Positions 17,602-27,201 of a DNA stretch of 64,000 nt are shown here, piece after piece; within the stretch, counting starts at the first letter, position 1, and each line of letters begins with the position of its first letter. The notes under the pieces are model-generated. The model searched no databases, was not told the origin of the DNA, and saw nothing but the letters and a program-made list of their open reading frames with translations. Position numbers and translations under genes: made by a program. This DNA is from Marinomonas algicola (GTDB lineage Bacteria > Pseudomonadota > Gammaproteobacteria > Pseudomonadales > Marinomonadaceae), in NCBI RefSeq assembly GCF_014805825.1, contig NZ_CP061941.1:4216001-4280000 (forward strand), given 5' to 3'.

Positions 17602-18452
17602 CAAAACTCCAAGCTTATCTTCAGCTTACTCGTTTCAACAAACCCATTGGTTCACTGCTGCTACTTTGGCCCACTCTATGGGCTCTTTGGGTATCTAGTA
17701 ATGGCGACCCAGACTGGAAAATCGTCATCATTTTTATGCTTGGTGTCTTTTTTATGCGCTCCGCAGGCTGTGTCATCAATGATTATGCCGATAGACATGT
17801 GGATAGCGGTGTGGAGCGAACAAAGAATCGCCCTCTCCCTTCCGGTACGGTTTCTGAAAAAGAAGCTCTATTACTGTTCTCCGTTCTTTGTCTATGCAGC
17901 TTCGGTTTAGTCTTAATGACGGATATGAAAACCGTTTTACTCTCTTTCATTGGACTTGGACTCGCGGCTTTGTATCCATTTATGAAGCGCTACACTCATT
18001 TGCCTCAATTGTTTCTTGGACTGGCTTTTTCATGGGCTATTCCAATGGCATACAGCGCTCAAGGAGGTTCACTAACGGACCCTGTCTTATGGATGATATT
18101 TGTCTCTAATGCACTATGGACCATTGCTTACGATACTTACTATGCTATGGTTGATCGAGATGACGATTTAAAACTTGGCATCAAATCAACAGCCATTTTA
18201 TTTGCGCAAAATGATTTACTCATTATCACTGTATTGCAAGGACTGGCTCTTTCTCTATTAATGTGGGTTGGTGTACTGAAATCCTTTTCTTTCATTTATT
18301 TTCTCAGTCTGATCGTCGCCGCTATTTTGTTCTCTTTACAGTATAAACAAGCTAAAAATAGAGAGCGGCAAGCTTGCTTTACCTCGTTCTTAGACAATAA
18401 CCGTATTGGATACTGTATATTTTTAGGCATTGTATTGAACTATCTTTTATAA
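17598..18452 (+). CDS. ubiA: 4-hydroxybenzoate polyprenyltransferase
   Basis: Integral-membrane prenyltransferase of 284 residues that attaches the polyprenyl tail to 4-hydroxybenzoate. The two Asp-rich motifs are clear: NDYADRHVDSGVERTKNRPL and YDTYYAMVDRDDDLKLGIKS. N-terminal TRFNKPIGSLLLLWPTLWAL is typical of UbiA. It overlaps ubiC by 4 nt and ends 84 nt before phoB, whose promoter has a Pho box. Confidence 0.96.
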   Translation: MTKLQAYLQLTRFNKPIGSLLLLWPTLWALWVSSNGDPDWKIVIIFMLGVFFMRSAGCVINDYADRHVDSGVERTKNRPLPSGTVSEKEALLLFSVLCLCSFGLVLMTDMKTVLLSFIGLGLAALYPFMKRYTHLPQLFLGLAFSWAIPMAYSAQGGSLTDPVLWMIFVSNALWTIAYDTYYAMVDRDDDLKLGIKSTAILFAQNDLLIITVLQGLALSLLMWVGVLKSFSFIYFLSLIVAAILFSLQYKQAKNRERQACFTSFLDNNRIGYCIFLGIVLNYLL

Positions 18453-18464
18453 ATATAAGACACA

Positions 18465-18508
18465 AATATGACAGTTTCATCTAATTGTCATATTCAAGGT
18501 CTTTAATA
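18465..18508 (+). promoter_or_regulatory. Pho box and promoter of phoBR
   Basis: Two 7-bp repeats, GTTTCAT (18474-18480) and TTGTCAT (18485-18491), are spaced by 4 nt as in PhoB sites. A -10-like TTTAAT (18502-18507) starts 11 nt after the TTGTCA hexamer. A 9-bp inverted repeat, AATATGACA/TGTCATATT (18465-18473, 18486-18494), overlaps it. This fits autoregulation of phoB. Confidence 0.75.
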
Positions 18509-18536
18509 GGGATATTACGATTTAGGGGTAGATGCT

Positions 18537-19235
18537 GTGACGAGTAAAACTGTATTAATAATTGATGATGAATCATCAATACGAGAAATGATTGCCATTG
18601 CACTGGAAATGGCGGGATATAATTACTTTGAGGCGGAAAACAGCCAACAAGCTTACGAAATCATCATTGATAATAGGCCCGACCTCATTCTTTGTGACTG
18701 GATGATGCCCGGGGGCAGTGGTATAGAGCTAACCAGACGGTTAAAGCGAGATTCTCTTACCGCAGAAATACCTGTGATTATGCTAACCGCTAAAAGCGAA
18801 GAAGATAACAAAATTCAAGGTTTAGAAGTGGGTGCGGATGATTACATCACTAAGCCTTTTTCTCCTCGAGAACTCGTGGCTCGCTTAAAAGCCGTTCTAC
18901 GCCGTGCCAACCCTCAAGGCGTAGACGAGCCTATTGAAGTCGATGGGCTATTATTAGACCCTGTAAGCCAACGTGTTACTATTGGTACAACGCCACTTGA
19001 AATGGGCCCGACAGAGTACCGCTTACTCAAATTTTTGATTACCCATCAAGAAAGAGCGTATTCCAGAGCACAGCTTCTGGATCAAGTCTGGGGGGGAAAT
19101 GTTTATGTAGAAGAACGTACCGTTGATGTACATATTAGACGCTTACGAAAAGCAATCGGCGAAACTCATGATTACCTAATCCAAACGGTTCGAGGAACGG
19201 GTTATCGATTTTCAAGTAAACGAACTCCGCAGTAA
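18537..19235 (+). CDS. phoB: Phosphate response regulator PhoB
   Basis: OmpR-type response regulator, 232 residues, that activates the Pho regulon when phosphate is low. The receiver domain has Asp10-Asp11, phospho-acceptor Asp54 in LCDWMMPGG and Lys in DDYITKPFSP. The winged-helix domain shows MGPTEYRLLKFLITHQERAY and RTVDVHIRRLRKAI. The start is GTG with AGGGG about 9 nt upstream. It lies 3 nt before phoR, behind a Pho box. Confidence 0.97.
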   Translation: MTSKTVLIIDDESSIREMIAIALEMAGYNYFEAENSQQAYEIIIDNRPDLILCDWMMPGGSGIELTRRLKRDSLTAEIPVIMLTAKSEEDNKIQGLEVGADDYITKPFSPRELVARLKAVLRRANPQGVDEPIEVDGLLLDPVSQRVTIGTTPLEMGPTEYRLLKFLITHQERAYSRAQLLDQVWGGNVYVEERTVDVHIRRLRKAIGETHDYLIQTVRGTGYRFSSKRTPQ

Positions 19236-19238
19236 ATT

Positions 19239-20546
19239 ATGAAAACGATTTGGCAACAGGCTTTTATTCGCTGGACACTGGGATTAGTTGTCAGTTTCAC
19301 CATTGGCATCTTAATAGGCAAATTATTTATGTGCCTATTCTTATTTGTGCTGTTTGGACTGTGCTCCAATTTATATCAGCTGTATCAATTCCACAGCTGG
19401 GTTCGTCGGCTAGGAAAAGCCTCCCCACCAGAAGCATCAGGAATTTGGGGCGACGTGTTTGATGCTGTGTATCGACTGCAAAAGAAGCAAAGAAAATCTA
19501 AAAAACGCATGCGACGCGCACTTTCTCGAATAGAAAACTCCACCTCGGCACTGAAAGAAGGTGTCATTATGGCGGACAATTTAGGGAACCTTGAGTGGTG
19601 GAACGCGTCTGCGGGGCAATTTTTAGGTTTGATGAAACCCGTCGACAGAGGGCAACCGGTCACCAATATCGTCCGCAATCCAGAGTTCTTCCGCTATTTT
19701 ACTCAGAAACGTTTCTCCGAACCTTTAGTTATTAAATCGCCGTCTCAAGAAGGCATTTATTTAGAAATTCAAACCACTCTGTATGATCAGAATGACCATC
19801 TTATTTTTGTCAGAGATGTGACGCGCTTGCATCTTCTAGAGCAAATGCGTAAAGACTTCGTTGCCAATGCATCCCATGAGCTCAAAACACCGTTAACGGT
19901 CATTAAAGGTTATTTGGAAACCCTGGATATGTTTAAGGACTCATTACCGAAGAGCATGCAAAAAGGTGTTGACAATATGACCACGCAATCAAACCGTATG
20001 GAACAGTTGATTGAAGACCTACTATTACTTTCACGTTTAGAAAGTAATGATAAAAGAGACATCGATCAATGGCATGACATCAACGAATTAGTCAACAATG
20101 TGGTGGATTCCGTCCAAGCCATAGGCACCAAACATACTATTCACATCGTGATCCGTTCAGAGTGTAGGCTGTATGGCTCTTATCGAGAGCTCTATAGCGC
20201 TTTTTCAAACCTTGTTGTGAATGCCATAAAATATTCCCCTGACGGAGGCAACATTACTATAAAATGGGAAAATCATTTAGATGAAGGCATTTTTTCGGTA
20301 TCAGATGAAGGTCTAGGCATTGAAGCGAGATACATTCCACGTTTAACAGAACGTTTTTTTCGTGTCGATAAAGGTCGAGGCTCAAACACAGGAGGCACTG
20401 GGCTCGGACTTGCCATTGTTAAACACGTACTTTTACATCACGATGCTAAGTTACTTATCACTAGCCAACCAGGGCAGGGTAGCGTTTTTTCCTGTCACTT
20501 TTCAGGGAAGCGTATCCAACAGCCTTTAGCTCATAAAGAACAATAA
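19239..20546 (+). CDS. phoR: Phosphate sensor histidine kinase PhoR
   Basis: Membrane-anchored kinase of 435 residues that phosphorylates PhoB; its activity is governed by Pst and PhoU. Two N-terminal membrane helices (about 10-45), a PAS-like region (about 100-190), then the H-box VANASHELKTPLTVIKGYLE with His213. The ATPase domain has NLVVNAIKYSPDGG (N box), SDEGLGI (G1) and GGTGLGLAIVKH (G2). It is translationally close to phoB. Confidence 0.96.
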   Translation: MKTIWQQAFIRWTLGLVVSFTIGILIGKLFMCLFLFVLFGLCSNLYQLYQFHSWVRRLGKASPPEASGIWGDVFDAVYRLQKKQRKSKKRMRRALSRIENSTSALKEGVIMADNLGNLEWWNASAGQFLGLMKPVDRGQPVTNIVRNPEFFRYFTQKRFSEPLVIKSPSQEGIYLEIQTTLYDQNDHLIFVRDVTRLHLLEQMRKDFVANASHELKTPLTVIKGYLETLDMFKDSLPKSMQKGVDNMTTQSNRMEQLIEDLLLLSRLESNDKRDIDQWHDINELVNNVVDSVQAIGTKHTIHIVIRSECRLYGSYRELYSAFSNLVVNAIKYSPDGGNITIKWENHLDEGIFSVSDEGLGIEARYIPRLTERFFRVDKGRGSNTGGTGLGLAIVKHVLLHHDAKLLITSQPGQGSVFSCHFSGKRIQQPLAHKEQ

Positions 20547-20597
20547 AATCATGATAAATTCGGTTTTATGGTTCGATAAGTGAGAGCGCTATCCCTA

Positions 20598-21491
20598 TTA
20601 AAGGCTCTTAAATAAAGCGTCAATAAATTTCTCTTTTACGTCATCCTGATCAATTAAACCCAAGGTCACGGTTAAAAAAGTGGAATCGTGTTTTTTCTCT
20701 GTCGTCGCCACACTTTGCACATAATAATTCAGTCGATTTACCGTACCCGAAAACTCCAAGTCCAATACAGACTGCCCCAATACCGCGGGAACAACGTCAT
20801 CACTTTTAATTAATAATGTCGCTTCTGATTTAGCGAACTGAATCACCATACAGCGAAATTGTTTTCCTTCAAAGCGCACCATGGTGGGAATTTTCACATC
20901 TTTAATTGTGGCCACTTTTGCTGTAATAGCTGGCTTTGAGGCTGTTGCAGAGCCTGTTTTTGTCCCACCCAACAACACATCTAAAGAGCCTGCCGTATGA
21001 CTTGTCATCCCCCCCTTTTTAGCCTTTGATGCACCACCTGTCATAGCGGCTAGAGCATCCGTTGCCGCAGGATTACGACTGGCTTGTGAGGTTAACGCGG
21101 ACACTAAATCATGCTTCTTGGCAGCGGCCATAACCTTATTAATTAATTGCTCGCTAGAAAAAGGTTTTCCAAGATAATCCGTTACCCCTGACTGTACCGC
21201 TTCAACAATGTGACTCTTGTCGCCACGACTCGTAATCATGACGAAGGGAAGATCGGCCTTTTTATAGTTATCTTGTTCTCGACACCATTGTAATAGCTCA
21301 ACCCCCGTCATCTCCGGCATTTCCCAGTCACAAAGAACCATATCAAATGTCATTTTCGTTAGCATTTGCTGGGCTTTACGACCGTTTACCGCTTCTTCTA
21401 GCTGTGCAGAAGGGAACTGCTTACGTAAAGTGCGACGAATTAAGTCTCTAGTGAAGGTTGCATCATCCACTACTAAAATTTTAACCGCCAT
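20598..21491 (-). CDS. CheY-like response regulator with uncharacterised C-terminal domain
   Basis: A 297-residue protein. The receiver domain (1-125) keeps Asp9-Asp10, phospho-acceptor Asp55 in LCDWEMPEM and Lys109 in YLGKPFS. A Gly/Ala/Thr-rich linker (about 140-190) leads to a C-terminal beta-rich domain of about 100 residues that might be PilZ-like, but no RxxxR or D/NxSxxG motif is seen, so c-di-GMP binding is doubtful. It follows cysZ with a 1-nt gap. The output function is unknown. Confidence 0.75.
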   Translation of the reverse strand: MAVKILVVDDATFTRDLIRRTLRKQFPSAQLEEAVNGRKAQQMLTKMTFDMVLCDWEMPEMTGVELLQWCREQDNYKKADLPFVMITSRGDKSHIVEAVQSGVTDYLGKPFSSEQLINKVMAAAKKHDLVSALTSQASRNPAATDALAAMTGGASKAKKGGMTSHTAGSLDVLLGGTKTGSATASKPAITAKVATIKDVKIPTMVRFEGKQFRCMVIQFAKSEATLLIKSDDVVPAVLGQSVLDLEFSGTVNRLNYYVQSVATTEKKHDSTFLTVTLGLIDQDDVKEKFIDALFKSL

Positions 21492-21492
21492 T

Positions 21493-22281
21493 TTACTCTC
21501 TTACTCCAAAAGCCGAACGACCATCCAGACCATGATCCAATGTAAATATATCTGACCATAAGCAGGTAGCCGCAACAACAGCTAATGGCATAACGAATAA
21601 GTTAATAAAAGGGATTGTCAATAAAATCATTACGATAAAGCCAAATGACCAACACACGATGGGTTTGCGCCGTAAACTTGCACGCATATCTCGAAAGCTA
21701 AGCTTATTGTTATCAAATGAATAGTCTAGGTATTGTACCGATAACATCCAGGCAGAAAAAAGCAGCCATAGAAGAGGAGAAATAACATTAATCACAGGGA
21801 CAAATGAGATAAATAATAACAATAGCAATCGTGGTAAAAAGTAGGCTAATTTCTGTAGCTCTCTAAGAATGCTATGCCAGACAATAGACAAAACAAAATT
21901 CAGGGATACCGTTTCTTGGATCACCTTTCCAGTCAACTTTTCTTCCGTTTTTTCGGCCAAAATCCCCATAAATGGAGCCGCTAAAATATTCACACCGACC
22001 GAAAAGCTATAAAACATCAGCAACGTACTCACCACGCCAAATAACGCATAAAACAGCCAGTCCAAAAAACCTAACCACTCAGGCAGCCACGACATCATGC
22101 TGTCAGTCATTCCCGTTAAAAAACTAAATGCAAACATGTACAAAATCGCCATTAAAGCGAAATTTGCCAATAGAGGCGCTAAAACAAATAAACGTAAGCT
22201 AGGAGAAAATAGCAATGGGAGTGCTTTTAAAAACGCGCCGATTGCTTTGAAAGGATGCGAAATCACATTAAATACCGTCAA
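21493..22281 (-). CDS. cysZ: Sulfate transporter CysZ
   Basis: Inner-membrane protein of 262 residues of the CysZ/EI24 family, which lets sulfate enter for cysteine synthesis. It has four or more hydrophobic segments and family segments such as NILAAPFMGILAEKTEEKLTG and SFVPVINVISPLLWLLFSAW. The start is uncertain: TTG at 22281 gives the full open frame, and a GTG five codons later is also possible; neither has a strong ribosome site. The downstream response regulator is 1 nt away and probably co-translated. Confidence 0.88.
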   Translation of the reverse strand: MTVFNVISHPFKAIGAFLKALPLLFSPSLRLFVLAPLLANFALMAILYMFAFSFLTGMTDSMMSWLPEWLGFLDWLFYALFGVVSTLLMFYSFSVGVNILAAPFMGILAEKTEEKLTGKVIQETVSLNFVLSIVWHSILRELQKLAYFLPRLLLLLFISFVPVINVISPLLWLLFSAWMLSVQYLDYSFDNNKLSFRDMRASLRRKPIVCWSFGFIVMILLTIPFINLFVMPLAVVAATCLWSDIFTLDHGLDGRSAFGVRE

Positions 22282-22587
22282 AAATCGATTGTGCTAACAG
22301 TACCACGACTGACCCGTAACAACCAGTTTCCCAATCCTTTTATGGATAGGTTTATTCTAATTAAATCAATGCCTTTGGTTGAAAGAATAAAAAAATAAAT
22401 TCGTATTTTTATTTACGCTCTGCATTCTGTTGTTCCATAAACTCTATCAGCCCATACAGAATTTCGATTGAGTCTCATGTTTATTTAACTGACTATCGAA
22501 AATACAGGAATAAAGGCCATAAAAAAGGTCTCTTTCCCCAACATTATAAAAACAGTCCAATTAATCATAAAAGGAAGTAATCGCATT
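22282..22587. promoter_or_regulatory. Divergent intergenic region between cysZ and oppA
   Basis: 306 bp with both promoters. It is AT-rich with A/T tracts near 22380-22410. The oppA ribosome site AAGGAAG ends about 11 nt before its ATG. No operator or hairpin could be identified with confidence. Confidence 0.4.
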
Positions 22588-24198
22588 ATGAACAAAACAC
22601 TTTTAGCCACGGCATTAATCACGGCATCTTTTGCCTCAATGCAACTGCATGCCGCCGAGGTGCCTGCAGGCGTAAAGCTAGCAGATAAACAAGAGCTTGT
22701 GCGTGGAGGTGGTTCCGAGCCATCAACAATGGACCCACAAAAAATGGAAGGCACACCGGCTTCTATTCGCTCAAAAGACTTGTTTGAAGGTTTGTATAAC
22801 CAAGATGGTGACGGCAACCAAATTCCAGGCGTAGCGAAAAGCTACGATGTCAACGCTGATAACACTCAATATACCTTCCACCTTCGCCAAGATGCGAAAT
22901 GGTCTAATGGCGACCCAGTTACCGCTGAAGACTTTGTTTATGCGTTCACACGCTCGGTTGATCCAGCATTAGCGTCTCCATACGCATGGTTCATGGAAAT
23001 TCCGTCCATTGTCAATGCAAGTAAAATCATTGCCGGTGAAGCCGACCCTTCTACACTTGGTGTAAAAGCAGTGGATGACCACACATTCCAAGTGACACTT
23101 GAGCGACCCGTACCTTATTTTGTAAAAATGACCTCTCACCAGAATATGTTCCCCGTTCCGAAAAAAGTCGTCGAAAAGTGGGGCGATGACTGGACGAAAC
23201 CAGAACATATGGTGTCTAACGGTGCGTACAAAATGGACGAGTGGATAGTCAACGAAAAAATGGTCTTTAGTCGTAATAAAAACTATTGGAACGATGAAAA
23301 AACCATCATCAATAAAGTGACTTATTTACCGATTGAATCTCCTAATGCCGAGCTCAAACGCTTTCAGGCAGGTCAGATTGATCTTACCTATGAATTACCC
23401 AATGATCACTACAAACAACTATTAAGAGACATGCCTGATGAAGTTGTCGTTACACCAAAATTAGGTACCTATTACTACCAGTTCAACACAACCAAAGCAC
23501 CATACAACGATGTGCGCGTTCGTAAAGCCTTGTCCTATGCCATCGATCGCAATGTGATTACCAAGTTTGTAACAGGAACGGGAGAACTACCTGCCTACTC
23601 TTTCACGCCAGAAGTAGTCAATGATTTCTCACCAGCCACCCCTGAATACGCAACTTGGACGCAAAAAGAACGTAATGAAAGGGCCAAAGCACTTTTAGAA
23701 GAAGCGGGATACACACAAAGTAATCCACTGTCATTTAGCTTGCTTTATAACACCAATGAAAACCATAAAAAAATCGCCATTGCGATCGCGTCTATGTGGA
23801 AAAAAACCTTGGGGGTGACTGTCACTCTAGAAAACCAAGAATGGAAGACTTACCTAGAAACCAAAAAACATCAGCAATTTGATGTGGCTCGCGCGGGTTG
23901 GATTGGGGACTACAATGAAGCCTCGACCATGCTAGATCTGCTAACGACAACTCATGGCAATAACGACGGTAAATACAGCAACACAGAATACGACAAGCTA
24001 TTGCATGATGCTCGTACCATGCAACAGCCAGCTGAGAATTACAATAAAGCCGAAGAGGTAGCTATTGAACAAGACATGGCGGTGGCCCCCATTTACCAAT
24101 ACACCGAAAAGCGTTTGGTAAAAAGCTATCTAGGCGGTTATATGCCTAATCCAGAAGACAACGTTTATGCGCGTGATATGTACATCATCAAACACTAA
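22588..24198 (+). CDS. oppA: Oligopeptide ABC transporter binding protein OppA
   Basis: Periplasmic binding protein of 536 residues with a signal peptide ending LHAAE (about residue 22). It follows E. coli OppA along its length: GSEPSTMDPQKMEGTP, RDLFEGL-like KDLFEGLY, FHLRQDAKWSNGDPVTAEDF, APYNDVRVRKALSYAIDR, QEWKTYLETKKHQQFDVARA and the C-terminal NVYARDMYIIKH. It binds short peptides of varied sequence. It is the first gene of oppABCDF and is followed by a strong hairpin before oppB. Confidence 0.95.
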   Translation: MNKTLLATALITASFASMQLHAAEVPAGVKLADKQELVRGGGSEPSTMDPQKMEGTPASIRSKDLFEGLYNQDGDGNQIPGVAKSYDVNADNTQYTFHLRQDAKWSNGDPVTAEDFVYAFTRSVDPALASPYAWFMEIPSIVNASKIIAGEADPSTLGVKAVDDHTFQVTLERPVPYFVKMTSHQNMFPVPKKVVEKWGDDWTKPEHMVSNGAYKMDEWIVNEKMVFSRNKNYWNDEKTIINKVTYLPIESPNAELKRFQAGQIDLTYELPNDHYKQLLRDMPDEVVVTPKLGTYYYQFNTTKAPYNDVRVRKALSYAIDRNVITKFVTGTGELPAYSFTPEVVNDFSPATPEYATWTQKERNERAKALLEEAGYTQSNPLSFSLLYNTNENHKKIAIAIASMWKKTLGVTVTLENQEWKTYLETKKHQQFDVARAGWIGDYNEASTMLDLLTTTHGNNDGKYSNTEYDKLLHDARTMQQPAENYNKAEEVAIEQDMAVAPIYQYTEKRLVKSYLGGYMPNPEDNVYARDMYIIKH

Positions 24199-24251
24199 CG
24201 CTTTGCGTCATACCGAGTGTTTTTCCACTGTGAAAAGCCTCTGTTGAAAGC

Positions 24252-24278
24252 ATGTCCAGCGCGTTACGCGCTGGACAT
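24252..24278 (+). repeat. Perfect 12-bp intercistronic hairpin between oppA and oppB
   Basis: ATGTCCAGCGCG and CGCGCTGGACAT flank a 3-nt loop TTA. The stem is GC-rich and has no U tract, so it is better suited to stabilising the oppA transcript than to ending transcription, although partial termination is possible. Confidence 0.8.
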
Positions 24279-24342
24279 CTCTTGAACTCCCACAGGTTCC
24301 TAGCATTAGTCGTCTTTTATAACGCCTAATCCGGTAATTTTT

Positions 24343-25263
24343 ATGCTGACATTTATTTCAAAACGCATTTTAGAAGCCATTCCAACATTATTAATTTTGA
24401 TTACGGTTTCTTTTTTCTTAATGCACTCGGCTCCTGGCAGTCCATTTTCCAGCGAGCGTACTCTGCCGCCAGAAGTATTAGCAAACATTAACGCCAAATA
24501 CCATCTAGATGAGCCGGTCATTAATCAATATTTTTACTACCTTGGCGGTTTACTTCAAGGTGATCTTGGCCCGTCTTTTCGCTATAAAGATTTCACAATC
24601 AATGAGCTAATTGCTCAAAGCTTTCCTGTATCGGCCGAAATTGGTATTTGGTCTTTTCTAGTCGCACTGCTGGTTGGAGTGGGTTGCGGTATTGTCGCTG
24701 CCTTGAAACAAAATTCGTGGTTAGATTACAGTGTTATGGGGTTTGCCAACCTTGGTATCGTCTTACCAAACTTTGTTTTGGCACCTTTATGTATCCTATT
24801 TTTCTCTATTTATAACCATTGGCTGCCGCCCGGTGGCTGGAACGGTGGGGCTTGGCCTTACCTAGTCATGCCTGTTATAGCGATGTCCACCAGCTACATT
24901 GCACAGATCGCACGCATTACTCGGGGAAGCATGATAGAAACCATGCACTCCAATTTTATCCGTACAGCACGCGCAAAAGGGTTGCCACAACATCGCATTA
25001 TTTTTCACCATGCGTTACGCCCAGCCATGCTGCCAGTTCTTTCCTACCTAGGACCGGCGTTTGTCGGCATAGTAACCGGTTCCGTTATTGTCGATGTGTA
25101 TTTTGGCACCGGCGGCATTGGTCAACACTTTATTAATGGCGCCTTAAATCGTGACTATTCTATGGTCATGGGTGTCACCATATTGGTTGGTGCACTAACG
25201 ATTCTATTTAATGCCATCGTCGATATTTTATACGCGGTTATTGACCCTAAAATTCGCTACTAA
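24343..25263 (+). CDS. oppB: Oligopeptide ABC transporter permease OppB
   Basis: Inner-membrane permease of 306 residues. It starts MLTFISKRILEAIPTLLILI and has the SAPGSPF motif after the first helix, as in OppB. The coupling segment IRTARAKGLPQHRIIFHHAL (EAA-type) contacts an ATPase subunit. It precedes oppC by 12 nt. Confidence 0.95.
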   Translation: MLTFISKRILEAIPTLLILITVSFFLMHSAPGSPFSSERTLPPEVLANINAKYHLDEPVINQYFYYLGGLLQGDLGPSFRYKDFTINELIAQSFPVSAEIGIWSFLVALLVGVGCGIVAALKQNSWLDYSVMGFANLGIVLPNFVLAPLCILFFSIYNHWLPPGGWNGGAWPYLVMPVIAMSTSYIAQIARITRGSMIETMHSNFIRTARAKGLPQHRIIFHHALRPAMLPVLSYLGPAFVGIVTGSVIVDVYFGTGGIGQHFINGALNRDYSMVMGVTILVGALTILFNAIVDILYAVIDPKIRY

Positions 25264-25275
25264 GGCCTTTCTATT

Positions 25276-26202
25276 ATGATTACTACAAAAGACAAAATTC
25301 AGGCCGTTGAACAGTTCGCCGAAAACGTGATGGAAGTCGAGGGCCGGAGTTTATGGCAAGACGCTCGCCGTCGATTTTTTTCTAACTATGCCGCGGTCAC
25401 TAGCTTAATTGTGCTTATCATTATTACGGCAATAGCCTTACTTGGGCCATTTTTAAGCCAGTGGAATTACGACGATATCGACTGGGAAGCCTTATCTGAT
25501 ATTTCCGTATTGGGTCGCCCTAATATTGAGAATAGCCATTACTTTGGCACAGATACACTAGGCCGAGATATTTTTGTCCGAACGATGCAAGGCGGTCAAA
25601 TATCCTTATTGGTCGGTATCATGGGCAGCGCAGTGGCTATCGTAATTGGTACGCTTTATGGTGCCGCCTCTGGCTACATTGGAGGGCGCGTTGACAGTGT
25701 CATGATGCGCTTTTTGGAAATCCTCAACTCTTTTCCTTTTATGTTCTTTGTGATTATCTTGATGACCCTGTTTGGTCGCCATATTTTCTTGATTTTTGTC
25801 GCCATTGGTGCCATTTCCTGGCTCGACATGGCGCGGATTGTTCGTGGTCAAACATTGAGTCTAAAAAACAAAGAGTACATCGAAGCCGCATACGCTTGTG
25901 GCGTGTCTACCCCGAAAATTATTTTGCGTCACATTGTGCCAAACGTACTTGGAATCGTCGTTGTTTACGCCACTTTATTGGTACCGAATATGATCTTACT
26001 GGAGTCCTTTATTAGCTTTTTAGGACTGGGCGTTCAAGAACCAATGACCAGTTGGGGCGCGTTGATTTCTGAAGGAGCTCAAAATATGGAGATTGCCATT
26101 TGGCAATTGGCTTGGCCACTCAGTTTCTTAGTCGTCACCCTTTTTTGTTTTAACTTCCTCGGCGATGGCTTACGCGATGCGCTTGATCCAAAAGACCGCT
26201 AA
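25276..26202 (+). CDS. oppC: Oligopeptide ABC transporter permease OppC
   Basis: Second permease, 308 residues, with the N-terminal cytoplasmic segment RSLWQDARRRFFSNYAAV, the HYFGTDTLGRDIFVR motif, and the coupling loop YIEAAYACGVSTPKIILRHI. It ends GDGLRDALDPKDR like E. coli OppC. It forms the channel with OppB. AGGAGA (about 26202-26207) provides the ribosome site for oppD. Confidence 0.95.
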   Translation: MITTKDKIQAVEQFAENVMEVEGRSLWQDARRRFFSNYAAVTSLIVLIIITAIALLGPFLSQWNYDDIDWEALSDISVLGRPNIENSHYFGTDTLGRDIFVRTMQGGQISLLVGIMGSAVAIVIGTLYGAASGYIGGRVDSVMMRFLEILNSFPFMFFVIILMTLFGRHIFLIFVAIGAISWLDMARIVRGQTLSLKNKEYIEAAYACGVSTPKIILRHIVPNVLGIVVVYATLLVPNMILLESFISFLGLGVQEPMTSWGALISEGAQNMEIAIWQLAWPLSFLVVTLFCFNFLGDGLRDALDPKDR

Positions 26203-26211
26203 GGAGACCTT

Positions 26212-27201
26212 ATGAACGTATCAAGTAAAAAAAACTTATTAGAAGTAAATAACTTACGGGTAAATTTCAGAACACCTGATGGTTTCGTTACCGCAGTAAA
26301 TGATCTTAATTTTACCTTGGCGCAGGGAGAAACGCTGGGCATTGTGGGAGAATCCGGTTCAGGCAAAAGCCAAACAGCGTTTGCACTAATGGGCTTATTA
26401 GCGGGCAATGGCGTCATTGAAGGAGAGGCTCGCTTTAACGAGCAAAACATACTTACCTTAAATGAAAAAGCGATGAACCGTATTCGCTCAAAAGAAATAG
26501 CGATGATTTTCCAAGACCCTATGACCTCATTAAACCCTTATATGAAAGTCGGCAAACAACTCATGGAAGTCTTGATGCTACACAAAGGGATGAGCAAAAC
26601 CGAAGCCTTCGAAGTCTCTGTAAAAATGTTGGATGCGGTAAAAATGCCTGAGGCTCGTAAACGCATGACCATGTACCCACACGAATTTTCAGGTGGAATG
26701 CGTCAACGAGTAATGATTGCCATGGCCTTATTATGTCAACCAAAATTACTGATTGCCGATGAACCGACGACGGCATTAGATGTTACTGTTCAAGCACAAA
26801 TACTGACCTTATTAAATGAATTAAAAGACGACTTTAACACCTCCATTATCATGATCACTCATGATTTAGGGGTGGTGGCAGGCTTATGTGACAAGGTATT
26901 GGTCATGTACGCTGGACAAACAATGGAATACGGCACAGCAACAGACGTATTTTATCGCCCTACTCATCCTTATACTCAAGGTTTGCTAAAAGCGATCCCA
27001 CGTCTAGATGTCGATGACGAGAAACTATCAACCATTCCAGGCAACCCCCCTAATCTATTGCATTTACCCTCTGGTTGTCCATTCCAAACGCGTTGCGAAT
27101 TTGCCAAAGATCGCTGTGGAGAGAGTACGCCAACATTGCAAGAGTTTGCACCAGGTCAACTAAGAGCTTGTCATAAATCCGTTGATGGATGGGTCGCCTA
27201 A
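26212..27201 (+). CDS. oppD: Oligopeptide ABC transporter ATPase OppD
   Basis: ATPase of 329 residues with Walker A GESGSGKSQT, signature FSGGMRQRVMIAMAL, Walker B LLIADEPTTALD and H-loop ITHDLGVVAG. The C-terminal oligopeptide extension has the Cys-containing segment CPFQTRCEFAKDRCGES, which binds an Fe-S cluster in relatives. Its stop overlaps the preferred oppF start by one base (TAATG). Confidence 0.95.
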   Translation: MNVSSKKNLLEVNNLRVNFRTPDGFVTAVNDLNFTLAQGETLGIVGESGSGKSQTAFALMGLLAGNGVIEGEARFNEQNILTLNEKAMNRIRSKEIAMIFQDPMTSLNPYMKVGKQLMEVLMLHKGMSKTEAFEVSVKMLDAVKMPEARKRMTMYPHEFSGGMRQRVMIAMALLCQPKLLIADEPTTALDVTVQAQILTLLNELKDDFNTSIIMITHDLGVVAGLCDKVLVMYAGQTMEYGTATDVFYRPTHPYTQGLLKAIPRLDVDDEKLSTIPGNPPNLLHLPSGCPFQTRCEFAKDRCGESTPTLQEFAPGQLRACHKSVDGWVA

